Position numbers and translations under genes: made by a program. From CAZCCV01 sp964497515 (GTDB lineage Bacteria; Armatimonadota; UBA5829; DTLH01): 58,141 bases of DNA. The stretch spans positions 1 through 58,141 of the forward strand of contig CAZCCV010000013.1 of the NCBI GenBank assembly GCA_964497515.1, read 5' to 3'. Positions 50,596-58,071 of the stretch are shown here, piece after piece (position 1 is the first letter of the stretch; each line of letters starts with the position of its first letter). The notes beneath the pieces were generated by a model, which had not been told where the DNA came from, ran no database searches, and saw nothing but the letters and a program-made list of their open reading frames with translations.

Positions 50596-51241
50596 CAGAA
50601 TTGACGCTGGGCACCTGATGGCCGGCCTGCTGGAGCGTTACAAAGACACCGACTCTTTGGTTCTGGCTGTCCCCAGAGGCGGAGTTGTCGTTGGATATCA
50701 AGTAGCAAGAGGACTCCGCCTGCCGCTTGATGTAGTGGTTCCCCGCAAACTTGGAGCTCCTGGCGACCCTGAACTGGCTATCGGTGCTGTTGCTCCTTGG
50801 GGCAACAGTGAACCGTTTCTTGACGAAGCCACGATAGATTTCTTTGGCGTTTCTGGCGATTATATCGCCTCCGAGACTCAAGCACAACTCGCTGAGATAG
50901 ACCGCAGGCTTAACGAGTATCGAGGCACAACCCACCCTCCGGATGTGCGAGATAAAACGGTTGTGATTGTGGATGACGGTATTGCGACCGGGTATACAAT
51001 CCAAGCTGCAATCGAAGCTATCAAACGACTTGAACCATCAAAGACGATTCTGGCAGTTCCAGTGGCAGCCCCTGAGCCTGTACGCAGGCTATCACCACTG
51101 GTGAATGAAATCTATACGATCCTCACTCCCTCACCTTTCCGGGCAGTCGGACACTGGTACAGGAATTTCGCCCAGACTACCGACAGAGAGGTCGTAGAAC
51201 TGCTTAAACATCGACGTGGCGAGCGAAAACACAATCACTGA
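50567..51241 (+). CDS. Phosphoribosyltransferase-fold protein
   Basis: A type I phosphoribosyltransferase-like protein of 224 residues: LVLAVPRGGVVVGYQVARGL and PLDVVVPRKLGAPGDPELAIGAV at the front, and the PRPP-binding loop TVVIVDDGIATGYT, followed by VPVAAPEPV and an SPFRAVGHWYRNFAQTTD tail. This subgroup is often encoded near stress genes or fused to hydrolases, and its substrate is unknown. ATG at 50567 lies inside the last 29 bp of lon; the open frame upstream to 50432 runs antisensically through lon and is not used. Its placement at the end of hsp20-lon suggests a role in stress metabolism. Confidence 0.8.
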   Translation: MQQTNQILNDRIDAGHLMAGLLERYKDTDSLVLAVPRGGVVVGYQVARGLRLPLDVVVPRKLGAPGDPELAIGAVAPWGNSEPFLDEATIDFFGVSGDYIASETQAQLAEIDRRLNEYRGTTHPPDVRDKTVVIVDDGIATGYTIQAAIEAIKRLEPSKTILAVPVAAPEPVRRLSPLVNEIYTILTPSPFRAVGHWYRNFAQTTDREVVELLKHRRGERKHNH

Positions 51242-51287
51242 TTAAGCTGTGGTCGGGGACAAAACTGAACTACAGACCAGTCAAGAG

Positions 51288-51455
51288 CTATGCCTGCCAG
51301 ATACGTCCATCCGACAGGCCGAACCGTCCGTAATACAGGTAGTTTTGCCAGTTGCAAGTTAGCCCGTTTGGGGGTATTGGTGAAGAGTAACCTCCTGGGC
51401 GGTGGGCCACCTCAGGATTAGCCTTGCAGCGGCTAATGGTCTGCCGCCTTGACAT
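51288..51455 (-). CDS. Possible small protein (55 aa)
   Basis: An ATG at 51455 with GGAG five bases upstream opens a 55-codon frame rich in aromatic residues (NWQNYLYYGRFGLSDGRIW) that overlaps the end of the preceding small gene by 23 bp. I do not recognise it. It might instead be part of a decayed element: the neighbouring sequence at 51252-51268 contains GGGGACAAAACTGAAC, similar in style to IS ends. Confidence 0.25.
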   Translation of the reverse strand: MSRRQTISRCKANPEVAHRPGGYSSPIPPNGLTCNWQNYLYYGRFGLSDGRIWQA

Positions 51456-51684
51456 TCTCACTCCACCCGACAACCTCAATCGCCTCTTCTACCCTAACCC
51501 ATATGGGCTGGCCTTCGCAGTCTACATAAAGTATTTTGCGATCCTCAGCAACGTCGAGCAATGGATCCGTCCTAACAACCCATTCGGTGCCTTCATCCGT
51601 CATGACGGGTTGTCGGTACTTTAGTTTAAGTCGCTTTTCTTCGTCCAACCTGGCAGCAATTTCCTTCAGGTTCAATTCTGCCAC
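51433..51684 (-). CDS. Hypothetical protein (83 aa)
   Basis: Not recognised. GTG at 51684 has AGGAG six bases upstream, a good start. The product is small, acidic and soluble: an N-terminal helix (LKEIAARLDEEKRLKLKYRQ) is followed by a beta-type region (EWVVRTDPLLDVAEDRKILYVDCEGQPIWVRVEEAIEVV, a run of short strands). No catalytic or metal-binding pattern is seen apart from a single cysteine. Both neighbours are on the plus strand, so it forms its own unit, possibly with the 55-codon frame after it. A 7-bp perfect hairpin (ATTAGCC/GGCTAAT, 51417-51437) covers its stop codon. Confidence 0.5.
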   Translation of the reverse strand: MAELNLKEIAARLDEEKRLKLKYRQPVMTDEGTEWVVRTDPLLDVAEDRKILYVDCEGQPIWVRVEEAIEVVGWSENVKAADH

Positions 51685-51762
51685 CTCATTCTCCTAGCGT
51701 GAAACGTGCATTTTATGCAATATTCGCCGTCCGTATTTCGATATCCTTCTTTACTGCAAATA

Positions 51763-51791
51763 TTGACAAAAGATGAGGTAAGAAGGATAGT
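51763..51791 (+). promoter_or_regulatory. Promoter of DUF4432 gene
   Basis: Perfect TTGACA (51763-51768), a 17-bp spacer and GATAGT (51786-51791), about 31 bp before the ATG at 51823. Confidence 0.6.
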
Positions 51792-51822
51792 AACAACAGT
51801 GAAACTGATGTTGGAGGCTCAT

Positions 51823-52896
51823 ATGGCAACACTGTACGGCAAAAACTACAGCAAGAGAGAACTGCTCGAACGAGTGGGCAGCATATCACAAATAGCGGGG
51901 ATAAAGAAGGTTGTGCTGGCTGACGGGAAGGCGAAGGGTGTTGAGGCGTACGTTGTCCGAAACGGTTCCGGACTCAGCTTCACAGTGCTGGCCGGGCGCG
52001 GTATTGATATTTCCCACGCTGACTGCTGCGGAAAGTCACTGGCTTGGCTATCGCCTACGGGTGAAGTGGCATCGGCATACTTTGAGAAGGATGGTCTCGG
52101 GTGGCTGCGGAGTTTCAACGGCGGGCTGCTTACGACGTGTGGGCTTACCCAGGTGGGCGCACCCTCAGTCGATCAAGGAAGTGAACTCGGCCTTCACGGT
52201 CGAGTATCCAACATACCTGCGGAACAGGTGTGCTACTCGGGCAAGTGGGTTGCCGACGACTACGTTTTAACGATAGAGGGTCAAGTCCGTGAAGCCTCTG
52301 TCTTTGGAGAGAACCTGCTGCTTACCAGAAGGATCTCAACGAAACTCGGCGAGAATCGCATTTTGATTGAAGATACTGTTGAGAACCAAGGGCACGAAGA
52401 GACACCGCATATGATTCTTTATCATATCAACGGGGGCTTTCCCGCAGTCGATGAAGCCTCCGAATTGCTCTCTCCCACCGTGTCGTTGAGGCCAAGAGAT
52501 GCTCAAGTTTCTACTGAGAACTTTAACATATTTGAACCACCTACTGCCGGATTTGCCGAAAGAGTCTACTACCACGAAATGGCATCGGATGCTGATGGCA
52601 CGGTGGTAACTGCTCTCATAAATCGCCGAATTGGCGATGGTTTTGGTTTCTACGTCAGCTATTCCAAAGAGCAACTGCCATTCTTCACCGAATGGAAGAT
52701 GAATGGTCTCGGGACATACGTAGTCGGAATGGAGCCGGGGAACTGCCATGCTGAAGGTAGAGCAAAAGAACGTGAGTATGGCACACTCCAAACGCTCAGC
52801 CCCGGAGAGATCAGAAACTACAGAATCGGAATCGGGACGCTGGAGTCTAGCGAAGAGATCAGGGCACTCGAAGAACGCATAATACAAATGAAGTGA
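51823..52896 (+). CDS. DUF4432 (aldose-1-epimerase-like) protein
   Basis: A galactose-mutarotase-fold protein of 357 residues of the DUF4432 family: LFTVLAGRGIDISHAD-type N-terminal strand (here SFTVLAGRGIDISHADCCGK), LGLHGRVSNIPAE with the candidate catalytic His, ILYHINGGFPAVDE with a second His, and FTEWKMNGLGTYVVGMEPGNC. Members bind sugars in the mutarotase cleft but the reaction is not established. ATG at 51823 is supported by TTGGAGG six bases upstream; the frame is open to 51706 without support. Monocistronic with its own promoter. Confidence 0.8.
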   Translation: MATLYGKNYSKRELLERVGSISQIAGIKKVVLADGKAKGVEAYVVRNGSGLSFTVLAGRGIDISHADCCGKSLAWLSPTGEVASAYFEKDGLGWLRSFNGGLLTTCGLTQVGAPSVDQGSELGLHGRVSNIPAEQVCYSGKWVADDYVLTIEGQVREASVFGENLLLTRRISTKLGENRILIEDTVENQGHEETPHMILYHINGGFPAVDEASELLSPTVSLRPRDAQVSTENFNIFEPPTAGFAERVYYHEMASDADGTVVTALINRRIGDGFGFYVSYSKEQLPFFTEWKMNGLGTYVVGMEPGNCHAEGRAKEREYGTLQTLSPGEIRNYRIGIGTLESSEEIRALEERIIQMK

Positions 52897-52938
52897 TTAA
52901 TTTCAAGTGTCTTTGCCTTACACTGCTGCAGAAACGTC

Positions 52939-52969
52939 ACACCTCGTCCGATAATATCAGACGAGGTGT
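52939..52969 (+). promoter_or_regulatory. Hairpin enclosing ribosome-binding site
   Basis: ACACCTCGTC (52939-52948) pairs perfectly with GACGAGGTGT (52960-52969) around an 11-base loop. The 3' arm contains the Shine-Dalgarno GAGGTG of the small membrane protein starting at 52975, so folding would hide it. No T stretch follows, so a terminator is unlikely. Confidence 0.6.
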
Positions 52970-52974
52970 AGATA

Positions 52975-53160
52975 ATGCTGATTTCATTCGCTGCAGGATG
53001 GTTGTTCGGTAGTCTGACATTGTACACTTACTTTGTACTCACAGCAAAGGAACCTCCATACAAAGAGTGTATGGACTGCCGCGCAAACGAGTGCGATGAA
53101 TGCAATATTCCTGAAGGAACCATTCAGGAAAGCCAAGAAGGCTACGACATCGCTGCATAA
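52975..53160 (+). CDS. Small membrane protein with cysteine cluster
   Basis: A 61-residue protein with one N-terminal helix (ISFAAGWLFGSLTLYTYFVL) and a cytoplasmic-type tail with CMDCRANECDECN, four cysteines in C-x2-C-x4-C-x2-C spacing that could hold zinc or an iron-sulphur cluster; family not recognised. ATG at 52975 has GAGGTG six bases upstream, but that sequence lies in the stem of a perfect hairpin, so translation is probably controlled. It lies between DUF4432 and the convergent grpE gene, sharing a terminator region with the latter. Confidence 0.6.
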   Translation: MLISFAAGWLFGSLTLYTYFVLTAKEPPYKECMDCRANECDECNIPEGTIQESQEGYDIAA

Positions 53161-53162
53161 CC

Positions 53163-53193
53163 AAAAAAGGTGAGGGAGTCTTCGCCCTCACCT
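53163..53193 (-). terminator. Terminator of hrcA-cpn-grpE operon
   Basis: On the minus strand AGGTGAGGG (53193-53185) pairs perfectly with CCCTCACCT (53176-53168) around an 8-base loop and is followed by six T (53168-53163). It lies about 30 bp after the grpE stop and ends the operon there, with no dnaK or dnaJ beyond. Confidence 0.92.
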
Positions 53194-53224
53194 CATAGTT
53201 CGTATCAAACAACTGCAATCATTC

Positions 53225-53794
53225 CTAGTCAGGATGAGTTGCAACCCTCACGCGCGACGGCCTAATCACCTGGCCGTGTTGAGAATAGCCCTTCTGAAGC
53301 TCTTCTACGATAGTGTTTTCCGGATAGTCAGTCGTCTCTACACGCATTACTGCCTCGTGCAGCATTGGATCAAACTGCTGGCCAGAAGCTTCAATAGGCG
53401 AAACGCCTTCCTTTTCCATAATCTCGTTCAACTGACGAAGAATCAGCTTTACACCCTCTGCCAGGCTTTCGTAACTGTGATTCTGATCGGCTGCTTCAAG
53501 AGCACGCTCAAAATTGTCGATAACAGGAAGCAATTCAACAATGAGATCCTTGGCAGCAAACTGACAGGCCTGCTTGTAGTCTTCTTCTCGGCGTCGGCGA
53601 TAGTTGGCAAAGTCAGCAAGCGCGCGCAAATGGCAATCGTGCTCCTCTTGCGTGCGTTTACACTCAGCCTCCAATTCAACTTGGAGTCTCTCTATTTCAG
53701 CCTGCAACTGGTCGATTGTTGGCGTTTTGTTCTCGCCACTGTTCTCCGCGTGCAGTTCGGATTGATCTACATTCTGGTCTTTTTGCTTCGGCAT
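53225..53794 (-). CDS. grpE: Nucleotide exchange factor GrpE
   Basis: Co-chaperone that releases ADP from DnaK. A charged N-terminal tail precedes a long coiled coil (PTIDQLQAEIERLQVELEAE...ECKRTQEE), then ALADFANYRRRREEDY, LLPVIDNFERALEAAD and the C-terminal beta-domain (FDPMLHEAVMRVETTDYPENT, VEELQKGYSQHGQVIRPSRVRV). All family blocks are present in 189 residues. ATG at 53794 is 6 bp after the chaperonin stop. DnaK and DnaJ, usual neighbours, are absent here and must be encoded elsewhere. Confidence 0.95.
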   Translation of the reverse strand: MPKQKDQNVDQSELHAENSGENKTPTIDQLQAEIERLQVELEAECKRTQEEHDCHLRALADFANYRRRREEDYKQACQFAAKDLIVELLPVIDNFERALEAADQNHSYESLAEGVKLILRQLNEIMEKEGVSPIEASGQQFDPMLHEAVMRVETTDYPENTIVEELQKGYSQHGQVIRPSRVRVATHPD

Positions 53795-53800
53795 CTTTCC

Positions 53801-55363
53801 TCACTCCGACGGCCGTCGGCTCGCTTCGTCGTCCCTTCGTCGTATAATCATGTTAATCCGCAACACAGCATCTGCCACTTCACCCGCAGCTTTCAGTGCG
53901 TGGATCTTCACCCTGGCAGGATCGGTCACTCCGATTTCGAACATATCGGCCACTTCGCCGGTTTCACAGTCGATAGCAAGGGCAGAGTTCGATTGCTTGG
54001 ACTGTGCTGCGGCAGCATCCTCCACCTTTTCAAGCGGATTGAACCCAGCGTTGGAGACAATCTGCATTAGGGGGCGTTTTAGTGCCTCAGCGACGCAATC
54101 GACACCATAGGCAGCCATTCCACGAACCCCTTGTCTGACCTGTCGAACTGTTCTTGAAGCCGCCAGCTCAGTGGCTCCACCACCAGGCACTACCCCGCCC
54201 AGCACCGCAGCCTGTACAGCCGATGCCGCATCGCGCGCTATGCGGTCGCGCTCTTCCTTGACCTCCTGTGTGGATGCTCCTACCAGAATAGTCGCCGCCG
54301 GCTTTCCCGCACCACCAATCACCCGAACGTGTTGCAGGCGCTCATCCTCGTATACCCGGTCGCAACTGCCCAGAAACTTTTCGAGCTCTGCAGCATCTTT
54401 TCTCAGTCCTGAGCGCTTCACTGGTCGCGCCCCCGTGTGATCGATAAGTCGCGTAATATCCCTCGACGATACTCTGCGAACCGCAAATACTCCTGCGTCG
54501 GTGAATACTTCCTCGGCAGTGTCGTCAATCGCTTTTGCTGAAGCGACGAACTTCACTCCCATATCAACAATCTTCTGCAGATTTTCGCGATACTCAGCCT
54601 GAAGAGACATATACCTGGCAAATCCAGCCTCTGTACCGAGCGCGTCTTCTTCAATCTGTTCCGGTTCGATAGCGTCATCAACTATCAGCACTCTAACACT
54701 CTCGAGTGACTCCGGCATTTGACGTGACGCCCGCTGTTTGTCGATGATAAGTCCGCTGAACACTTCATTTGCGGCACCTTCTTCAGCAACAACGGCATCC
54801 GACAATTTGAAGCCAGGTGCCGCCAGTTTCTCCTTACCGACAAGTCGGGCCGCGTTTACCGCAAGATCAGCCAAATCCTTCTGTCCGCGCGCAGAAACGA
54901 GTGCCGTCTGCAGAAGTAGAGGGTCGTCTAAGCTCTCAATGCTCTTTGCCTGCCCTTTTATGAAATCTAACGCTTCTGAAACGCCGAGTTCTAACCCTTG
55001 AATGACTTTGGTGACTGGCACCCCACGGGCGACCTGGCTCGCACCTTCAGTGATGAGTACGCTAGCGAGGACTGCTGACGTTGTGGTTCCGTCGCCAACC
55101 TCCTCGTCCTGAGCCTTTGCCGTGTTGATTATCATTCTGGATGCAGGATGGGTAACGTCTATACGGTCAAGGATTGCACTGCCATCGTTCGTGATCATAA
55201 CATCGCCGAAGCGATCTACCATCATGCAGTTCAGTCCTTTGGGACCAATCGTGCCCTCCACTGCTGAGGCTACTGTCCGTATAGCAGCAGCGTTTGCCAA
55301 GAGTGCAGCCAAGCGCTCGTCGACTTCCGTACCCTTGCTGATCTGTTTTGCGTTTTCCGACAT
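53801..55363 (-). CDS. Group III (archaeal-like) chaperonin
   Basis: A 520-residue chaperonin closer to thermosome/CCT than to GroEL: VASAVEGTIGPKGLNCMMVD, MITNDGSAILDRIDVTHPAS, GDGTTTSAVLA (ATP-site Asp in GDGTT, 90-94), GVVPGGGATELAASRTVRQ and an LKAAGEVADAVLRINMIIRRR C-terminus, as in bacterial group III chaperonins first described from Carboxydothermus. These close with a built-in lid and do not need GroES; no groES is present. ATG at 55363 follows GAGAGGT closely; the frame opens at 55393. Its position between hrcA and grpE matches the reported dnaK-operon location of group III chaperonins. Likely folds ATP-dependent substrates in a double ring. Confidence 0.88.
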   Translation of the reverse strand: MSENAKQISKGTEVDERLAALLANAAAIRTVASAVEGTIGPKGLNCMMVDRFGDVMITNDGSAILDRIDVTHPASRMIINTAKAQDEEVGDGTTTSAVLASVLITEGASQVARGVPVTKVIQGLELGVSEALDFIKGQAKSIESLDDPLLLQTALVSARGQKDLADLAVNAARLVGKEKLAAPGFKLSDAVVAEEGAANEVFSGLIIDKQRASRQMPESLESVRVLIVDDAIEPEQIEEDALGTEAGFARYMSLQAEYRENLQKIVDMGVKFVASAKAIDDTAEEVFTDAGVFAVRRVSSRDITRLIDHTGARPVKRSGLRKDAAELEKFLGSCDRVYEDERLQHVRVIGGAGKPAATILVGASTQEVKEERDRIARDAASAVQAAVLGGVVPGGGATELAASRTVRQVRQGVRGMAAYGVDCVAEALKRPLMQIVSNAGFNPLEKVEDAAAAQSKQSNSALAIDCETGEVADMFEIGVTDPARVKIHALKAAGEVADAVLRINMIIRRRDDEASRRPSE

Positions 55364-55447
55364 ATACCTCTCACAAAACGGGTCGGGCATCAAAGTCGGA
55401 TTCTGAACACAGAACCAACATCCGTCACCCGACTCCGGTGGATTCAG

Positions 55448-56488
55448 CTAGCTCAAACTCAGTTCGGTTAGAAGCTCGCTCAGGTTGCTTGCCATAGCCT
55501 GGACAGCCGCAACAGCTCGTTGATAGTCCATTCTTGTAGGCCCGATAACACCTATTGTACCGGCCGTATGACCGCCGATGCTGTAACGCGCTGCAATGAA
55601 ACTCGTATCTTGCATCTCTCTATAAGGGTTCTCTGTGCCGATTATGACGGTTACATCCGGCCCCAATACAATCCTGGAAAGCATCTGATAGAGCTGTGTA
55701 CGTTCTTCCAAAGCATTCAGTATCGCCTCGAGCCTGATGATGTCTTGAAACTCCGGTTGTTTCAAAACGTATTTCGTTCCTTCTACAAACACTTCTCCAT
55801 CGGGCTTTGCTATTGTGGCCATAAGACGCTTGAGAGCAGCATCGGCAGCATCGTAAAGTGTCGAGTGTGAGGCGGCTTCCGGTTTTTCGCTAACAGCTTC
55901 GGCGCTCACTCCAGCAAACTGAGAAGCGAGAGTGCTTGATACCTGAGCGACTTCTGTGTCAGATGCATCAACGTCGCGACCGACTATGCAGTGTTCCACG
56001 CGGCCGTCCGACAAAACCACTACCAGCAGCAGTTTCTTCCCTGCAATCTTGGAAAGGCCAACGTGGCTGATCAGCGTTTCTTCGACTGAGGGCTGAGTGA
56101 CAACCGATGTATATCGCGTCATTCGGGTAAGAACGCGGCAGGTTTCAGCCAGGACAACGCCGAGTTCAGAGGCAACAGATGAAAGTTGGCGTCTTGCACG
56201 CGCTTTTTGCTGTCGCTCCAGCAACGCAGGTTCCATCAGCCTGTCTACGTAAAACCTGTATCCCTGATCTGAAGGCACTCGACCGGCCGAGGTGTGGGGC
56301 TGCCTCAGGTAGCCCATATCGGAAAGCTCCGCCAGTTCGCTACGGATAGTAGCAGACCTGACGCCAAAGTCGTAGCGCTGCACAAGTGACTCTGAACCAA
56401 CAGGTTCTGCAGTCTGAACGTGCTCGTGGACTACGGCCTTTAGAATGCGCTGTTTTCGCTCATCGGGTGGTCTGCTGAATGTGCTCAT
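55448..56488 (-). CDS. hrcA: Heat-inducible transcription repressor HrcA
   Basis: Repressor of chaperone genes. The N-terminal winged helix (ERKQRILKAVVHEHVQTAEPVGSESL, then RYDFGVRSATIRSELAELSDMGYL with the recognition helix, and QPHTSAGRVPSDQGYRFYVD) is followed by the GAF-like regulatory domain with YSIGGHTAGTIGVIGPTRMDYQRAVAAV near the end, as in all HrcA. ATG at 56488 is chosen by homology and because the promoter at 56532-56560 excludes starts further upstream; ATG 56497 is possible. No CIRCE consensus (TTAGCACTC-n9-GAGTGCTAA) is seen near the promoter, so the operator may differ. First gene of the hrcA-chaperonin-grpE operon. Confidence 0.92.
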   Translation of the reverse strand: MSTFSRPPDERKQRILKAVVHEHVQTAEPVGSESLVQRYDFGVRSATIRSELAELSDMGYLRQPHTSAGRVPSDQGYRFYVDRLMEPALLERQQKARARRQLSSVASELGVVLAETCRVLTRMTRYTSVVTQPSVEETLISHVGLSKIAGKKLLLVVVLSDGRVEHCIVGRDVDASDTEVAQVSSTLASQFAGVSAEAVSEKPEAASHSTLYDAADAALKRLMATIAKPDGEVFVEGTKYVLKQPEFQDIIRLEAILNALEERTQLYQMLSRIVLGPDVTVIIGTENPYREMQDTSFIAARYSIGGHTAGTIGVIGPTRMDYQRAVAAVQAMASNLSELLTELSLS

Positions 56489-56531
56489 CTGCGGCATTGC
56501 CCCTGTAAAAGCGACACTTCTTACTGAACTT

Positions 56532-56560
56532 ATGCTACCATTCACCCTCTGAGGTGTCAA
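56532..56560 (-). promoter_or_regulatory. Promoter of hrcA operon
   Basis: On the minus strand TTGACA (56560-56555), a 17-bp spacer and TAGCAT (56537-56532). It is arranged back to back with the promoter of the DnaA-domain-I-like gene, with about 45 bp between the two -35 boxes. Confidence 0.7.
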
Positions 56561-56605
56561 GGCGAAACGACCGCCAAGCATCTGCACGAACGTGCTCAAT
56601 CTGCA

Positions 56606-56634
56606 TTGACTTGCAGGGGCATCACATATATAAT
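56606..56634 (+). promoter_or_regulatory. Promoter of DnaA-domain-I-like gene
   Basis: TTGACT (56606-56611), a 17-bp spacer and a perfect TATAAT (56629-56634), about 40 bp before the ATG at 56675. One of the strongest promoters in the window. Confidence 0.8.
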
Positions 56635-56674
56635 CACGAGTAGGTATGAATCATATATAAAGGATATTTCGCAA

Positions 56675-57310
56675 ATGAAGCATGTCGAGGCTAAACAGCT
56701 ATGGCTGGAGGCTGTAGAGCGCGTTAAGGATCGCACGCTTGCTCCTACCCTTTGGCGGGCACTCGAGATGGGGCACGGTGTCACCAAGGAAAATGACCTG
56801 TTTATTGTTGGCTTTGCAGCCGCCGATGGCCCCATGGCGGGTTACCTCACCAGTGCCGATCACAAGGTCACCATAGAAAAGGTTCTGACTGAACTGATCG
56901 GCAGCCCCACTCGTCTCAAAATCATAGAGGGTAATACTCTTGAGGACTACGAGGCGCACAAGAAGCGCGAAGCCGTCGCCGAAGAGACCAGACAACGGGC
57001 TCAGGTGAAGAGACACGTAGAACGAGCAGCGGAACGAGCCTGGGAAACCATTTCTGAACAGGTGTCGCGCAAATACGCAAAGACTCACTTGCGCCAGCTC
57101 CCCCATATTCGCGCCAGGTACATTTTTGAGGCAGTGCAGATTGTCTCGGAGGCAATCGACAAAATCCACCCTGACGGAAAAATCGATGAAATTGGACATC
57201 GTGCCTTGGGTAGAGTTGTGGATCGAATTGGGACCCTTGCTGACGTGCCCGGTCCGCTTGTAGGAATCGAACTGATGCGCTACAGGAACGAACTCGAGAC
57301 AAAAAGCTAA
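56675..57310 (+). CDS. Stand-alone DnaA domain-I-like protein
   Basis: Residues about 5-87 follow the pattern of DnaA domain I (DnaA_N): LWLEAVERVKDRTLAPTLWRAL, NDLFIVGFAAADGPMAGYL, VTIEKVLTELIGSPTRLKII, but there is no AAA+ or DNA-binding domain. A charged helical segment (about 90-125, rich in Arg/Glu) links to a C-terminal helical region of about 85 residues without known family. Length 211. ATG at 56675 has AAAGGA nine bases upstream; an open extension to 56606 lies over the promoter. The gene is divergent from hrcA and ends in a strong terminator. Domain I of DnaA binds helicase and regulators, so this could compete for or share those partners (inference). Confidence 0.65.
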   Translation: MKHVEAKQLWLEAVERVKDRTLAPTLWRALEMGHGVTKENDLFIVGFAAADGPMAGYLTSADHKVTIEKVLTELIGSPTRLKIIEGNTLEDYEAHKKREAVAEETRQRAQVKRHVERAAERAWETISEQVSRKYAKTHLRQLPHIRARYIFEAVQIVSEAIDKIHPDGKIDEIGHRALGRVVDRIGTLADVPGPLVGIELMRYRNELETKS

Positions 57311-57337
57311 AGCCCCTCTGTGAGCTACTGATACAGA

Positions 57338-57386
57338 AACCGCTCCGCTATCATTCTAGATGCAATGTAACGGAGCGGTTCTTTTG
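57338..57386 (+). terminator. Rho-independent terminator
   Basis: AACCGCTCCG (57338-57347) pairs perfectly with CGGAGCGGTT (57371-57380), loop of 23, followed by CTTTTG. It lies 27 bp after the DnaA-domain-I-like gene. The arms resemble those of the terminator after the hyd operon (ACCGCTCC). Confidence 0.8.
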
Positions 57387-57428
57387 TTAGTATGTGTAAT
57401 CGGACTTAGCATCCGAGAGCTGATGAAC

Positions 57429-58010
57429 TTATGAAAGACCCTCCGCAGGCTGCTCTTCTTCGATATCAGCTTCGGGTTCTTCCATCAGCTCGGTAAGCGC
57501 CTCCACATACGCGTCGTAAGGCCTCTGACCAAAGAGAACGAATCGCACGAGCTTTATTGCCGCATGATTCTGCAGATAATCGATTACTGTGCGCAGAGCG
57601 ATTCTGGCGCCCTCCTCTATCGGGTATCCATATGTGCCTGTGCTAATGGATGGGAAAGCAATAGTCTCGATTCCATTCTCTTCTGCGACTTCGAGACTTC
57701 TGCGGTATGCACTGGCCAGCACTCGAGACTCCTGGCGTTTGCCGTCTCGATACACCGGACCGACTGTGTGGATAACGTACGGTGCGAGCAGATGCCCCCC
57801 TGCGGTGATTTTCGCATCTCCAGGGTCGCAACCGCCCAGCTTGCGGCACTCTTCCAAAATTCTCGGACCACCAGCCTTGTGGATTGCGCCATCTACACCC
57901 CCGCCGCCAAGGAGCGTTCGGTTCGCTGCGTTAACGATGGCATCAGTCGACTGCGTGGTGATGTCTCCGTCGACAAGCTCCAAGGCCGAGTCCATTATGT
58001 TGACTCTCAC
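57429..58010 (-). CDS. Macro-domain protein (ADP-ribose/O-acetyl-ADP-ribose hydrolase-like)
   Basis: Residues 8-170 are a macro domain that binds or hydrolyses ADP-ribose derivatives: ELVDGDITTQSTDAIVNAANRTLLGGGGVDGAIHKAGG-type block (here split by reading: DAIVNAANRTLLGGGGVDGA and IHKAGGPRILEECRKL), GDAKITAGGHLLAPYVIHTVGP, and TIAFPSISTGTYGYPIEEGA. The Asn-Asp/Gly pattern matches the YmdB/MacroD-type catalytic branch. A short acidic tail (EEPEADIEEEQPAEGLS) is an extra. GTG at 58010 with GGAGG nine bases upstream is chosen; ATG 57995 is possible. It has its own promoter at 58043-58071. Confidence 0.88.
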   Translation of the reverse strand: MRVNIMDSALELVDGDITTQSTDAIVNAANRTLLGGGGVDGAIHKAGGPRILEECRKLGGCDPGDAKITAGGHLLAPYVIHTVGPVYRDGKRQESRVLASAYRRSLEVAEENGIETIAFPSISTGTYGYPIEEGARIALRTVIDYLQNHAAIKLVRFVLFGQRPYDAYVEALTELMEEPEADIEEEQPAEGLS

Positions 58011-58042
58011 TTTACACTTCCTCCGAGTGACGCGTTACTATC

Positions 58043-58071
58043 AGTTTAGCCGTCACCCTGCCCAAAGTCAA
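58043..58071 (-). promoter_or_regulatory. Promoter and inverted repeat before macro-domain gene
   Basis: On the minus strand TTGACT (58071-58066), a 17-bp spacer and TAAACT (58048-58043). The -35 box overlaps a perfect inverted repeat GTCAAC-CTCA-GTTGAC at 58067-58082, a likely operator. Sequence beyond to 58141 holds nothing recognised. Confidence 0.6.

Noticed and set aside
56489..56599. 111-bp N-terminal extension of hrcA
   Set aside because: The extension covers the promoter (TTGACA-17-TAGCAT) and lacks a ribosome site; HrcA homologues start near ATG 56488.
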